From: Candidatus Segatella mututuai
Lineage (GTDB): Bacteria; Bacteroidota; Bacteroidia; Bacteroidales; Bacteroidaceae
Direction of reading: 5' to 3'
Length of the DNA: 43,224 nucleotides
Assembly (NCBI GenBank): GCA_002439605.1
Contig: DJOI01000027.1
Location: 3,772-46,995, forward strand
A model generated the notes under the pieces. It did not search any database. It was not told the origin of the DNA and was given only the letters and a program-made list of their open reading frames with translations. Of the stretch, positions 26,581 to 34,614 are shown piece by piece; position 1 is the first letter of the stretch; each line of letters starts with the position of its first letter. The translations under genes and the position numbers were made by a program.

Positions 26581-27879
26581 ATGCTAAAAAAATTATTTGG
26601 TTTTGACCCAGCTCAAAACAATTTGAAAACAGAGGTCGCGGCTGGTATCACAACCTTCCTCACCATGGCCTACATTCTGGCAGTAAACCCAAACATCTTC
26701 AGCAATCTTGCCTCGCAAGGCATGGATACGCACGCCGTATTCACCGCGACGGTATTGGCCGCCGTGGTGGGAACACTCATCATGGCTGTGTATGCCAAAA
26801 AGCCATTCGCCCTGGCTCCAGGTATGGGGTTGAACGCCTTTTTTGTATTCACCGTCTGCCTCACCATGGGCTATCCTTGGCAAATGGCGCTCACAGCAGT
26901 ACTTATCGAGGGCATCATCTTTATCATCCTCTCGGCAACAGGCATTCGCTCGCTGATGGTAGATGCCATTCCTGCATCACTGAAACGTGCCATAGGCGCA
27001 GGAATCGGCCTATTCATCGCCTTCATAGGGCTGAAGAACGCAGACATAGTCGCAGCCAATTCCGCCACCCTTGTCACGATAGGAAAAATAACGGAAGGCC
27101 CAGCCTTGTTGGGTGTCATAGGAATCATCATCACCAGTGTACTGGTTGTCAAGAAGGTGCCAGGAAATCTGCTCATCGGAATCATCGCCACCACGTTGAT
27201 AGGCATTCCCATGGGCATCACCAAGATTACGGGGCTGATAGACATTCCGCCCTCGATAACACCTATTTTCTGCCAGTTCAACTTTTCTCGTCTGCTGTCC
27301 ATCGACATGGTAATCATCGTACTGACATTCCTCTTCATCGATATGTTCGACACGATGGGAACATTGGTTGGCGTATGCACCAAGGCTGGCATGATGAACC
27401 ACGATGGGAAAATACATGGACTGAACAAGGCTTTCATGGCCGATGCCGTGGCGACAGTGGCTGGAGCCTGCTTCGGAACCAGCACGACCACCACGTACGT
27501 GGAAAGTGCATCGGGCGTGGCCCAAGGGGGAAGAACGGGACTTACTGCCTTTGTTACAGCCCTTTGCTTCTTGATAGCATTGTTCTTCGCTCCCTTGTTC
27601 TTGGCAGTGCCAGCTGCCGCCACGACTCCTGTGCTTGTCATCGTGGGCTTGTTTATGATGTCACCCATCAAGGACATCGACATGAGCGACTACGCTGAGT
27701 CTATTCCTGCCTTCATCACCATCGTGATGATGCCGCTCACATATAGTATTTCCGACGGTATCCTGTGCGGCATGATTAGTTATGTAATTGTCAACGCATT
27801 GTGTGGAAACTCCAAGAAGTTGACCATCACGATGTGGGTGTTGGCGATTCTGTTCGTCCTGAAATATATTTTCATTTAA
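26581..27879 (+). CDS. NCS2/AzgA-type purine permease
   Basis: 432 residues with about 12-14 membrane segments. It starts FGFDPAQNNLKTEVAAGITTFLTMAYI without the first few residues, the typical front of AzgA/PbuG/PbuO guanine-hypoxanthine or adenine transporters. TFLFIDMFDTMGTLVGV and GTSTTTTYVESASG are the substrate-site signatures. It imports purine bases by proton symport. I see no convincing purine riboswitch in the 137 bp upstream. Confidence 0.9.
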   Translation: MLKKLFGFDPAQNNLKTEVAAGITTFLTMAYILAVNPNIFSNLASQGMDTHAVFTATVLAAVVGTLIMAVYAKKPFALAPGMGLNAFFVFTVCLTMGYPWQMALTAVLIEGIIFIILSATGIRSLMVDAIPASLKRAIGAGIGLFIAFIGLKNADIVAANSATLVTIGKITEGPALLGVIGIIITSVLVVKKVPGNLLIGIIATTLIGIPMGITKITGLIDIPPSITPIFCQFNFSRLLSIDMVIIVLTFLFIDMFDTMGTLVGVCTKAGMMNHDGKIHGLNKAFMADAVATVAGACFGTSTTTTYVESASGVAQGGRTGLTAFVTALCFLIALFFAPLFLAVPAAATTPVLVIVGLFMMSPIKDIDMSDYAESIPAFITIVMMPLTYSISDGILCGMISYVIVNALCGNSKKLTITMWVLAILFVLKYIFI

Positions 27880-28079
27880 CGCTCGTCATTCCCATCCCTC
27901 GTGGCCGCCTGAGCTCGGAGATTATGGCAGGGCAACTACGTGCGAGCCACAGGGGAAGGTCGGAAACGTCGCATCATCGCTACAATCATAGGAGAACAAG
28001 GGTTCTATTACTGGATTCTATCGATGGTGCAAAGCGCAAAAACTTTCTTATAGAAGACGAAAGTTACAGGCATAAAACT

Positions 28080-28115
28080 ATAATCCCTGTAAACCTTACG
28101 ACTTACAGGGATTAT
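28080..28115. terminator. Bidirectional hairpin terminator between purine permease and tRNA-His
   Basis: A perfect 13-bp stem (ataatccctgtaa at 28080-28092, complement at 28103-28115) has a 10-nt loop. Read on minus, a U-rich tail (agttttatg) follows, which fits termination after tRNA-His. The 200 bp before it, after the permease stop, show no gene. Confidence 0.8.
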
Positions 28116-28124
28116 CTTCTATTG

Positions 28125-28199
28125 GGTGGAAGGTGGGACTCGAACCCACGACATTCAGAACCACAATCTGACGCTCTAACCAACTGAACTACGTCCACC
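28125..28199 (-). tRNA. tRNA-His (anticodon GTG)
   Basis: The minus strand folds into a full cloverleaf. The D arm is GTTC/GAGC. The anticodon stem TCAGA/TCTGA holds loop TTGTGGT (anticodon GTG). The T arm GTGGG-TTCGAGT-CCCAC is perfect. The extra G at position -1, diagnostic for tRNA-His, is present opposite C73. The acceptor stem GTGGACG/CTTCCAC has one C6-U67 mismatch. CCA is not encoded. Confidence 0.95.
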
Positions 28200-28294
28200 A
28201 TTTGGCTCATCAAGAGTTATTTCTTTTAAGCGAGTGCAAAGATACGGAATTTATTTGGAATGGCCAAACAAATTCCGTATTTTTTCTAAAAAAA

Positions 28295-28681
28295 TCACCT
28301 TGCAGGAGTTGTAGGTACCTTTGGAGAAGCTTTTTTAGCAGCATCCTGTGTAGTGGGAGCCATCTTCTTGGCTTCATCGCTGTTAGCACCAGGCATGGCA
28401 GGAAGAGCTGTTTGCTCCTGTGTTGCGCCTTCCATGACGCTACTGTCGCCAACAGCCTGAGGAGCCACATAAGCACAAAAGACACTGAGAACTACCATAG
28501 CTGCCGCAAGTCCCCATGTCAATTTTTCCACTAAGTCCGTGGTCTTGCGAACTCCCATGATAGAGTTTGTTGACGAAAAGTTGGAAGCAAGTCCACCTCC
28601 CTTAGATTCCTGGATAAGCACGATGAAAATCATCAGCAATGAAGCCAGGACAATTAAAACTACAAATAATGTGTAAGCCAT
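28295..28681 (-). CDS. secG: Preprotein translocase subunit SecG
   Basis: 128 residues with two membrane helices at about 3-23 and 53-75. The cytoplasmic loop LIQESKGGGLASNF, then the signature up to GVRKTTDLVEKLTW, is diagnostic of SecG, an accessory subunit of the SecYEG channel. A C-terminal Ala/Pro/Thr/Lys-rich extension of about 50 residues is typical for Bacteroidetes. It lies 12 bp after the TPR gene. Confidence 0.92.
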   Translation of the reverse strand: MAYTLFVVLIVLASLLMIFIVLIQESKGGGLASNFSSTNSIMGVRKTTDLVEKLTWGLAAAMVVLSVFCAYVAPQAVGDSSVMEGATQEQTALPAMPGANSDEAKKMAPTTQDAAKKASPKVPTTPAR

Positions 28682-28693
28682 TTTTGATTTTTG

Positions 28694-29470
28694 TTATTTA
28701 TTGTTTTTACTATTTATTATCAGTTTCTCCAAGAATCGCATCTGGTCCGTATAGTATGCGCTCTTGTTGGGTTGCTTATTGTAGAGCCGCTCTATGATTT
28801 CGTGCGCCCTCTCGTATTTACCTTGTTTAATATAGATGCGTGCGAGGGTTTCCGTAAAGATGCCACTGCTCTCTGCAGCATCACTCTCGCCGTTAGACGC
28901 TTCTTCGTCCATAACTGGCTTGTATTCCAGTTCTGCATCGGTCGATGCATCGAGCTTAGGCAACTGAAAACCTCCATCGTCCATGAAGTCGTCGATAAGC
29001 GTCAAGGTGCGCGAAGCGTTTTCGTCCTTTTCGTGCTCCATATCTTCTGTCTCCATCAGGTAAGCCACATAGTCGACAGCAGCATCGGCAGGAGTAGGCT
29101 TGCGCTTGGTTTTCCGCTCAGCATTTTCCTCCTCTTCTACATCGTTAGGTAGCGACTCGAGGAAGTTGTCTATCAAGTCGGATGTACGGTCGGAAGCATT
29201 GCTGCCTTTCTTTTCTTCTTGCTTGTTTTCCTTCTTGAGTTGATAGTGAGCCGCCTCCACCATCCTGAAGATTACCTTTCGGTCGGTAATATAGATGGCA
29301 GCCTTTCTCAGCTCCTCGTCGAAGCATGGATCGTGGAGCAGGTAGAGATTTTGCAGCATCAAAAGGCGAGCTGTCTGATAGTACGGATAGAGTGCTAACA
29401 GTGCCCGGAGATCGTAAAGAGTCTCCTTGTTCATCTCCTCTGGATGTTGTATCAGTCTACTTAATTCCAC
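28694..29470 (-). CDS. TPR-containing hypothetical protein of the lptE-secG locus
   Basis: 258 residues. The GTG start at 29470 fits the conserved front (MELSRLIQHPEEM); an internal ATG is 12 codons further in. A helical N-terminal domain (about 1-80, ALYPYYQTARLLMLQNL) is followed by a long acidic low-complexity middle. One TPR follows near 205-240 (ETLARIYIKQGKYERAHEII). No signal peptide, so probably cytoplasmic. It is conserved between lptE and secG in Bacteroidales, but I know of no assigned function. Confidence 0.75.
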   Translation of the reverse strand: MELSRLIQHPEEMNKETLYDLRALLALYPYYQTARLLMLQNLYLLHDPCFDEELRKAAIYITDRKVIFRMVEAAHYQLKKENKQEEKKGSNASDRTSDLIDNFLESLPNDVEEEENAERKTKRKPTPADAAVDYVAYLMETEDMEHEKDENASRTLTLIDDFMDDGGFQLPKLDASTDAELEYKPVMDEEASNGESDAAESSGIFTETLARIYIKQGKYERAHEIIERLYNKQPNKSAYYTDQMRFLEKLIINSKNNK

Positions 29471-29578
29471 GTTATAATTTCGCGTTATTGCCTTATTTCC
29501 TAATTTTCAATAAAATACACACAGAGCGTCGCCTTCTTGCTTCTTCACCCTTTTCCCTTCGTTTCTCCACTACTCCAT

Positions 29579-30100
29579 TTACCAGTTGGCCACGGTAGCG
29601 TTGAATATCTGCTCCACCAAATCTTTCACCATTTGCGTGACGAGTTCTTCCTGTACAGAATTTAAGCTCCTGGTAGTGTCATAGCTCTTGGTAGAGGTAA
29701 ACTGACGTTCGAAGTCCTCGGCATGGTTCTTGGTGTTAGTGAAGCGCACATTGACCGTCATCGAGAGTTCTGTCTGCGCTGAGTATCCCTCACTCGACAC
29801 TGACTTGTTGCGCTGGCTGTACTGTGTTATCTCGCCCTCTATCTTGAGGTCGCCATTTCGTTTCACCTGCACCAGGCGGGTATGGCTTGCGAACTCATCC
29901 TTCAGTTGGTTGTTGAACATAGGTCCCATTGGTCCCCAGACGTAGGAACTACGTATGGGGAACTCGGCAAGCTCTATAGTCTTTGTCTTGGTATAGTCGA
30001 TGCTGGCCCCGTTGAACGCATACTTTACCGAGCATGCCGTAGTGGCGAGAATAGCAAGGATTACACCTATTATATATATATGCTTGAAGAGATGCTTCAT
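29579..30100 (-). CDS. lptE: LPS assembly lipoprotein LptE
   Basis: 173 residues from the ATG at 30100 (MKHLFK). A lipoprotein signal ends in the lipobox TTAC with Cys23. The remainder, with VKYAFNGASIDYTKTKTI and an alternating beta pattern, matches the Bacteroidetes LptE family. LptE plugs the LptD barrel that inserts LPS into the outer membrane. The gene starts 4 bp after the sigma54-regulator stop. Confidence 0.85.
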   Translation of the reverse strand: MKHLFKHIYIIGVILAILATTACSVKYAFNGASIDYTKTKTIELAEFPIRSSYVWGPMGPMFNNQLKDEFASHTRLVQVKRNGDLKIEGEITQYSQRNKSVSSEGYSAQTELSMTVNVRFTNTKNHAEDFERQFTSTKSYDTTRSLNSVQEELVTQMVKDLVEQIFNATVANW

Positions 30101-30104
30101 TTCA

Positions 30105-31427
30105 TTACTTTTCCTCTTTTTCGTCTTTGCTTCCTGCTTCTTTATTTTTTTCGTCATCGCAGTACTCTGTCTCGTTGGTATCGCCGAGTTTGTATGACTT
30201 GATGCGCCGGTACAGAGTTCTATCGGATATTCCCAACTCCTGGGCTGCCTTCTTGCGGTTGCCGTTGCTGCGCTCCAAGGCTTTCTCAACCATCATCTTA
30301 CCAACATCGTTGAGGTTGAGCGTTTCCGGCTCATGCAGTTCCTCCACTTCTGCATCCTCTGTCACTGAGCGACGGATTGTATCATTTTCCTTACCGACAG
30401 GCGTTGGATAGTTTACTGGGACGATGGTCGACAAGGGCTGAGGCGTGGCAAAACCATTGGTACCACTGAGCTGCCGCACCTCATCGAGCTGTTTGCGCAA
30501 TGAACTCATGTCATGTCGCAAGTCACTTACGTTTCCTCTCAGTTCGTAGAGAATCTTGTAAAGCAACTCACGCTCGTTCTCATAGCTGTGCGCCCCTCCC
30601 TGTCCTGTGTCGATGGTAGCCAGCTGCGTGGATTCTTCATCCTGCGGAATGAACTTGAGCAGAGTATGGGCATCTATTTCCCTTTTTTCGCTCAACACCG
30701 ACATCTGCTCGGTGATGTTCTTGAGTTGTCTTACGTTGCCGGGCCATTTGTATTTCAGCATCATGGTCTTGGCATCCTCGGTAAGCGTAATCTTTGGCAA
30801 CTTGTATTTCTCGGCCATTTGCATGGCAAAGAGGCGAAACAAGAGGATGATGTCGTTGCCTCGCTCTCGCAGAGGCGGCATCATGATTGGTATGGTGTTG
30901 AGGCGATAGTAGAGATCCTCGCGGAAGCGTCCCTCGCTGACCGCTTTTCGCATATTGACATTTGTGGCAGCCACGATGCGGACATCCGTCTTGCGCACTT
31001 CCTGTCCACCCACTCTGATGTATTCGCCCGTCTCGAGCACTCTCAGCAGTCTCGCCTGGGTGGCTACGGGCAATTCACCCACCTCGTCGAGGAAGATGGT
31101 ACCCCTGTTGGCGATGCCAAAATATCCCTCGCTCTCACCAATAGCCCCGGTAAAAGAGCCTTTCTCATGGCCGAAGAGCTCGCTGTCGATGGTTCCCTCG
31201 GGAATGCTTCCGCAGTTGATGGCAAAATATTTCTCTCGTCGTCGTGGCGAATTGTCGTGTATTACCTTTGGAATGATTTCCTTTCCCACACCGCTTTCTC
31301 CTATGATGAGCACAGAAAGGTCGGTCGGTGCCACCTGCAGGGCAACATCGAGCGCACGGTTCAATTCGTCGCTATTGCCCACGATATTGTACCTTAATTT
31401 AACCTTCTGAAGTTCAGATGTATTCAT
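30105..31427 (-). CDS. Sigma54-dependent transcriptional activator without receiver domain
   Basis: 440 residues. The AAA+ domain begins almost at once: Walker A GESGVGKE at 43-50, the sigma54-contact loop GSFTGA at 90-95 (usual form GAFTGA), Walker B IFLDE at 111-115, and an arginine-finger region (FREDLYYRLN). A C-terminal Fis-type helix-turn-helix (NRKKAAQELGISDRTLYRRI, about 390-410) binds enhancers. There is no response-regulator receiver, so activity is controlled otherwise. The operon it leads (lptE, TPR, secG) is envelope-related. The -7 element lies 8 nt before the ATG. Confidence 0.9.
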   Translation of the reverse strand: MNTSELQKVKLRYNIVGNSDELNRALDVALQVAPTDLSVLIIGESGVGKEIIPKVIHDNSPRRREKYFAINCGSIPEGTIDSELFGHEKGSFTGAIGESEGYFGIANRGTIFLDEVGELPVATQARLLRVLETGEYIRVGGQEVRKTDVRIVAATNVNMRKAVSEGRFREDLYYRLNTIPIMMPPLRERGNDIILLFRLFAMQMAEKYKLPKITLTEDAKTMMLKYKWPGNVRQLKNITEQMSVLSEKREIDAHTLLKFIPQDEESTQLATIDTGQGGAHSYENERELLYKILYELRGNVSDLRHDMSSLRKQLDEVRQLSGTNGFATPQPLSTIVPVNYPTPVGKENDTIRRSVTEDAEVEELHEPETLNLNDVGKMMVEKALERSNGNRKKAAQELGISDRTLYRRIKSYKLGDTNETEYCDDEKNKEAGSKDEKEEK

Positions 31428-31435
31428 TTAGCTGC

Positions 31436-31443
31436 CAAAATTA
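31436..31443 (-). promoter_or_regulatory. Promoter of the sigma54-activator operon, nearly leaderless
   Basis: The minus strand reads TAATTTTG, ending 8 nt before the ATG at 31427. The predicted leader is only a few nucleotides. Confidence 0.6.
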
Positions 31444-31492
31444 CACATTTTTTTTTAATTAACTGCAATATTGGTCTGAAAATAGTCCTTTT

Positions 31493-32611
31493 TTAACGTT
31501 TAGCCTCAGGCGAATCTGCTTTCTTCTTCGGAATAGAGAATCTCACCTTCTCACTGTCGTCTCTCTTCTCGTGGAAGAGTTTTGGCAGCGGGTTTTCGCA
31601 AGCTTCGTCATAATCATTGCGATGCCTGAAGGTGTCGATAGCCAGATAGATGGCATTTCTGAAGGAAGTTTCGTCAGCTGTATTCGCACCTGCCATCTCG
31701 TAACCAGGCGTGATATCGGCGCTGGTGCGGATAATCGGCAATCCAGCGGTGTAGATGACACCCTGCCCGTCGTTGATAGACTTGAACGGGGCTGTGGCCT
31801 GGTCGTGGTACATTGCCAAGACACCGTCAAATTCTCCGAAGTCGCCATTGCCGAAGAAATCATCGGCAGGATAAGGTCCGAAAGCCTGCACACCCTTGCC
31901 CTCCAATTCACCGATAGCTGGAATGATGATTTCTTTCTCCTCGTCTCCGCAACTTGTCTCCTCGTTGTTCTTGGGGTTGAGTGCCAGGATGGCGATGCGC
32001 GGATTGCTGATGTTGAAATCGCGCTTGATGGTTTGCTGGAAGAGAGTCGCCTTCTCAACAATTCTTTCTGTCGTAATCTGCGCAACCACGTCCTTGAGAG
32101 GAAGTTTCTCTGTCACCGAGGCAATGCGCAAGGTTTGTCCAACAAGAATGCTAAGCCCCTTCCGTCCCTCGCCAAGACAAGTTTCGAGATAGTGCTTGTG
32201 TCCCTTGAAGGCAAACCCCTCGATGATCGCATTCTGGCTGTCGATAGGTGCCGTCACCAATACATCGTACAGGTTGTCCCTGAAGTCGGTCATGGCTCTG
32301 TCGAGTGCTTTCACTGCCGCCTGTCCCGACTCTTCTGTAGGCACTCCCATGTCGACCTTCACCTCTTCCTCTACGGCCGCAAGGAGGTTGAGCCGTCCGT
32401 CCTCCGCATCTTCAGCCTTTTGGATGATGGAGAACTGCGCAGGCAGGTTCATCGCCTTGCGGTAGTAGGCTGCCACCTTTGGTGATCCGTAGACGATGGG
32501 CGTGCAAAGCTCCAACATCTCGGGCTCTGCGAAAGTTTTAAAGATTAGTTCATATCCGATACCATTGGTATCTCCGTGGGTGATAGCCACCCTGATTTTC
32601 TTGTTGTCCAT
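31493..32611 (-). CDS. pdxA: 4-hydroxythreonine-4-phosphate dehydrogenase
   Basis: 372 residues. It oxidises 4-phosphohydroxy-L-threonine with NAD+ in pyridoxal phosphate synthesis. Motifs: IRVAITHGDTNGIGYE at the front, metal-ligand histidines in GHKHYLE and AMYHDQATAPFK, and the C-terminal TSADITPGYEMAG (family form: GTA-x-DIAG). The protein is slightly longer than the usual 330-350 because of a charged C-terminal tail. It follows the DUF4837 gene by 10 bp. Confidence 0.92.
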   Translation of the reverse strand: MDNKKIRVAITHGDTNGIGYELIFKTFAEPEMLELCTPIVYGSPKVAAYYRKAMNLPAQFSIIQKAEDAEDGRLNLLAAVEEEVKVDMGVPTEESGQAAVKALDRAMTDFRDNLYDVLVTAPIDSQNAIIEGFAFKGHKHYLETCLGEGRKGLSILVGQTLRIASVTEKLPLKDVVAQITTERIVEKATLFQQTIKRDFNISNPRIAILALNPKNNEETSCGDEEKEIIIPAIGELEGKGVQAFGPYPADDFFGNGDFGEFDGVLAMYHDQATAPFKSINDGQGVIYTAGLPIIRTSADITPGYEMAGANTADETSFRNAIYLAIDTFRHRNDYDEACENPLPKLFHEKRDDSEKVRFSIPKKKADSPEAKR

Positions 32612-32621
32612 TTTCGGATTT

Positions 32622-33506
32622 TTATTTTATTGTAGAAAGTGCAGCCTCGAGCTGCTTGATCAGTATTTTCTTGTTCTTTTCGGGCGCATAGACAAAGCCC
32701 ACGACCACCACACGTCCTTTGGCTCTCATGATATAAGGCCCGCCCATGGCATCGCCCTTCATCTCCCACAGTCCTCGCCTCATTCCTCGCCTGTCGGCTT
32801 GGCTCAGACTGGCAATTTGCATGTACATGCTGTCGGTCTCGCCTGGCAGATTTCTTTTCAAGGCACTGTCTGCCTGCGCCTTCAGGTCGGCATGGCTTCT
32901 TGTCTTAAAGAATATCAGGCTCTGCATTCCCATGCTGGCATTGTTGGACAGCCACACGAAGTCCTTGGCGTGCTTGCTGGCGTTCATCGATGCGGGAATC
33001 CTCATGCTGATGCCGAAGTACCGTTTCATCTCTTTCTGCTTGTCAGGATTTTGCGGCACTGTGGTAGCGAGATGCCCAACCTCAGACTCGTCGATAAGAC
33101 GACGCAGCTTCTCACCGTCCAGCCTTAGGCGAAGCTGTGCTGCCGATTGCGCCTGGATGTAGACAACGGTTTGCGGAGAGGCATCCGCGTCTTTCCTCAC
33201 CTTGACGGCATAGCCTTTGTTCTTGGCATTGATGTCCACCACGACGCGATTTCTCACCAGCAAGTAGTCTCCACGCATCCTTCCCTTCCTCACCTGTATG
33301 AGGCCGAACATGGGTTCTGGCTGTGGTAGATAAGGTACATTGGCAGCCAGCATCTTGGTCACGATGCTGTCGCTGTCGCCCTCCAGCACCACCTCGTAAG
33401 GCAGCCCTGTGCTCACTGGCTTTCTGCCGCCCACGCCCACGCAGCTGGCGAGTGCCAGCGCAAGGATGCCTGCCCACAACGTCGTGCTAAGCTTGTTCGT
33501 CCTCAT
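32622..33506 (-). CDS. DUF4837 family lipoprotein
   Basis: 294 residues with a lipoprotein signal ending ALASC (Cys22). The body matches the DUF4837 family of Bacteroidetes: PYEVVLEGDSDSI near 36, FGISMRIPASM near 165 and GLWEMKGDAMGGPYIMRA near 245. It is probably periplasmic or outer-membrane anchored; function unknown. Its ATG lies inside the rlmN 3' end (20-bp overlap), so the two genes are coupled. Confidence 0.82.
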   Translation of the reverse strand: MRTNKLSTTLWAGILALALASCVGVGGRKPVSTGLPYEVVLEGDSDSIVTKMLAANVPYLPQPEPMFGLIQVRKGRMRGDYLLVRNRVVVDINAKNKGYAVKVRKDADASPQTVVYIQAQSAAQLRLRLDGEKLRRLIDESEVGHLATTVPQNPDKQKEMKRYFGISMRIPASMNASKHAKDFVWLSNNASMGMQSLIFFKTRSHADLKAQADSALKRNLPGETDSMYMQIASLSQADRRGMRRGLWEMKGDAMGGPYIMRAKGRVVVVGFVYAPEKNKKILIKQLEAALSTIK

Positions 33507-34545
33507 GTTGTCTTATCTCTCCTATCTTCTTCGATGTGCTGAGCAGCCCGCAGGCGGCGTAGATGTCTTGACCACGGCTGGCGCGGATGGTGGTGAACAC
33601 TCCGTGCTGGGTAAGATAGTCACGGAACTGCTCCATCTTCTCGTCGCTTGCTCCCCGCAGAGGAATGTCGGGAATCTGGTGGAAGCGTATAAGATTGAAG
33701 CGGCAGTCGAGCCCTTTCACCAACTTGATGATGGCCTTGGCATGTTGCATGCTGTCGTTCACTCCCTTGAAGATGATGTACTCGAATGAAAGACGGCGTT
33801 GGTGGGAGAAGTCGTAGTTTCTTAGTAGTTCCACCACCTGCTCGATACCCATGCCTCTTTCGGCAGGCATCAGTTCGGCGCGCTCCGCTGGAATTGGGTC
33901 GTGCATAGAAATCGCCACATGACACTCGCTCTCTTCCAAGAATCGCTTTAACTTGTTTCTCACGCCCACGGAACTCACAGTAATGCGCCTCGGACTCCAT
34001 GCCCAGCCATAAGAAGCCGTGAGAATCTCTGTGGCACGAAGTACGTTATCGAGGTTATCCATCGGTTCGCCCTGTCCCATGAACACGATGTTGGTGAGCT
34101 TGTCCACCTCAGGAAGCGAGTATATCTGGTTCAGAATGTCGCCAGCTGGCAGGCTGCCCTCGAACCCCTGCTTTCCAGTCTGACAGAAAAGGCAGTTCAT
34201 CTTGCACCCCACCTGCGAGGAGACACAGAGCGTGGCGCGGTCTTTGTCGGGAATGTAGACTGTCTCGACGAACTTGCCGCTCCGGGTGGGAAACAGATAC
34301 TTGACGGTTCCGTCCACCGAGTGCTGCGCGTCGGAATATCCGAAGCATCCTATCTCGTATTCTTCCGCCAGTCTGGCACGGTTGGCTTTCGAGATGTTCG
34401 TCATCTCGTCAATGCTCCCCACGTGCTGCCCATAGAGCCATTTGGCCATCTGCGCGCCCGTAAAGGTGGGCATTCCCAAGTCCTTGGCCACCTGCCTCAG
34501 TTCTGTCAGCGTAAGACCGAGAAGATATTTTTTTTCGTTATTCAT
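33487..34545 (-). CDS. rlmN: 23S rRNA (adenine2503-C2)/tRNA methyltransferase RlmN
   Basis: 352 residues, radical-SAM dual-specificity enzyme that methylates C2 of A2503 in 23S rRNA and A37 in some tRNAs. The 4Fe-4S motif is GCKMNCLFC with Cys114, Cys118 and Cys121. The second catalytic cysteine is in YAACGLLS near 332. NIVFMGQGEPMDN is also diagnostic. Its -7 element ends 4 nt before the ATG, so a leaderless mRNA is predicted. It heads the rlmN-DUF4837-pdxA operon. Confidence 0.95.
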   Translation of the reverse strand: MNNEKKYLLGLTLTELRQVAKDLGMPTFTGAQMAKWLYGQHVGSIDEMTNISKANRARLAEEYEIGCFGYSDAQHSVDGTVKYLFPTRSGKFVETVYIPDKDRATLCVSSQVGCKMNCLFCQTGKQGFEGSLPAGDILNQIYSLPEVDKLTNIVFMGQGEPMDNLDNVLRATEILTASYGWAWSPRRITVSSVGVRNKLKRFLEESECHVAISMHDPIPAERAELMPAERGMGIEQVVELLRNYDFSHQRRLSFEYIIFKGVNDSMQHAKAIIKLVKGLDCRFNLIRFHQIPDIPLRGASDEKMEQFRDYLTQHGVFTTIRASRGQDIYAACGLLSTSKKIGEIRQHEDEQA

Positions 34546-34549
34546 AGTG

Positions 34550-34587
34550 CAAAGATACGCTTTTTTGCTGAAAAATTGTTATCTTTG
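34550..34587. promoter_or_regulatory. Divergent back-to-back promoters of rlmN and the DUF4922 fusion gene
   Basis: CAAAGATA at 34550-34557 (TATCTTTG on minus, for rlmN) and TATCTTTG at 34580-34587 (plus, for the fusion gene) form an 8-bp inverted pair separated by 22 bp of AT-rich DNA. The rlmN start codon is 4 nt from its element. The fusion gene has a leader of about 23 nt. The two promoters must compete for polymerase. Confidence 0.65.
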
Positions 34588-34614
34588 CCACATATTTTAA
34601 GATTATAAGCAAAA

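Noticed and set aside
27880..28079. Hidden gene between the purine permease and tRNA-His
   Set aside because: No frame shows a start with ribosome-binding site or a known motif; it appears non-coding.
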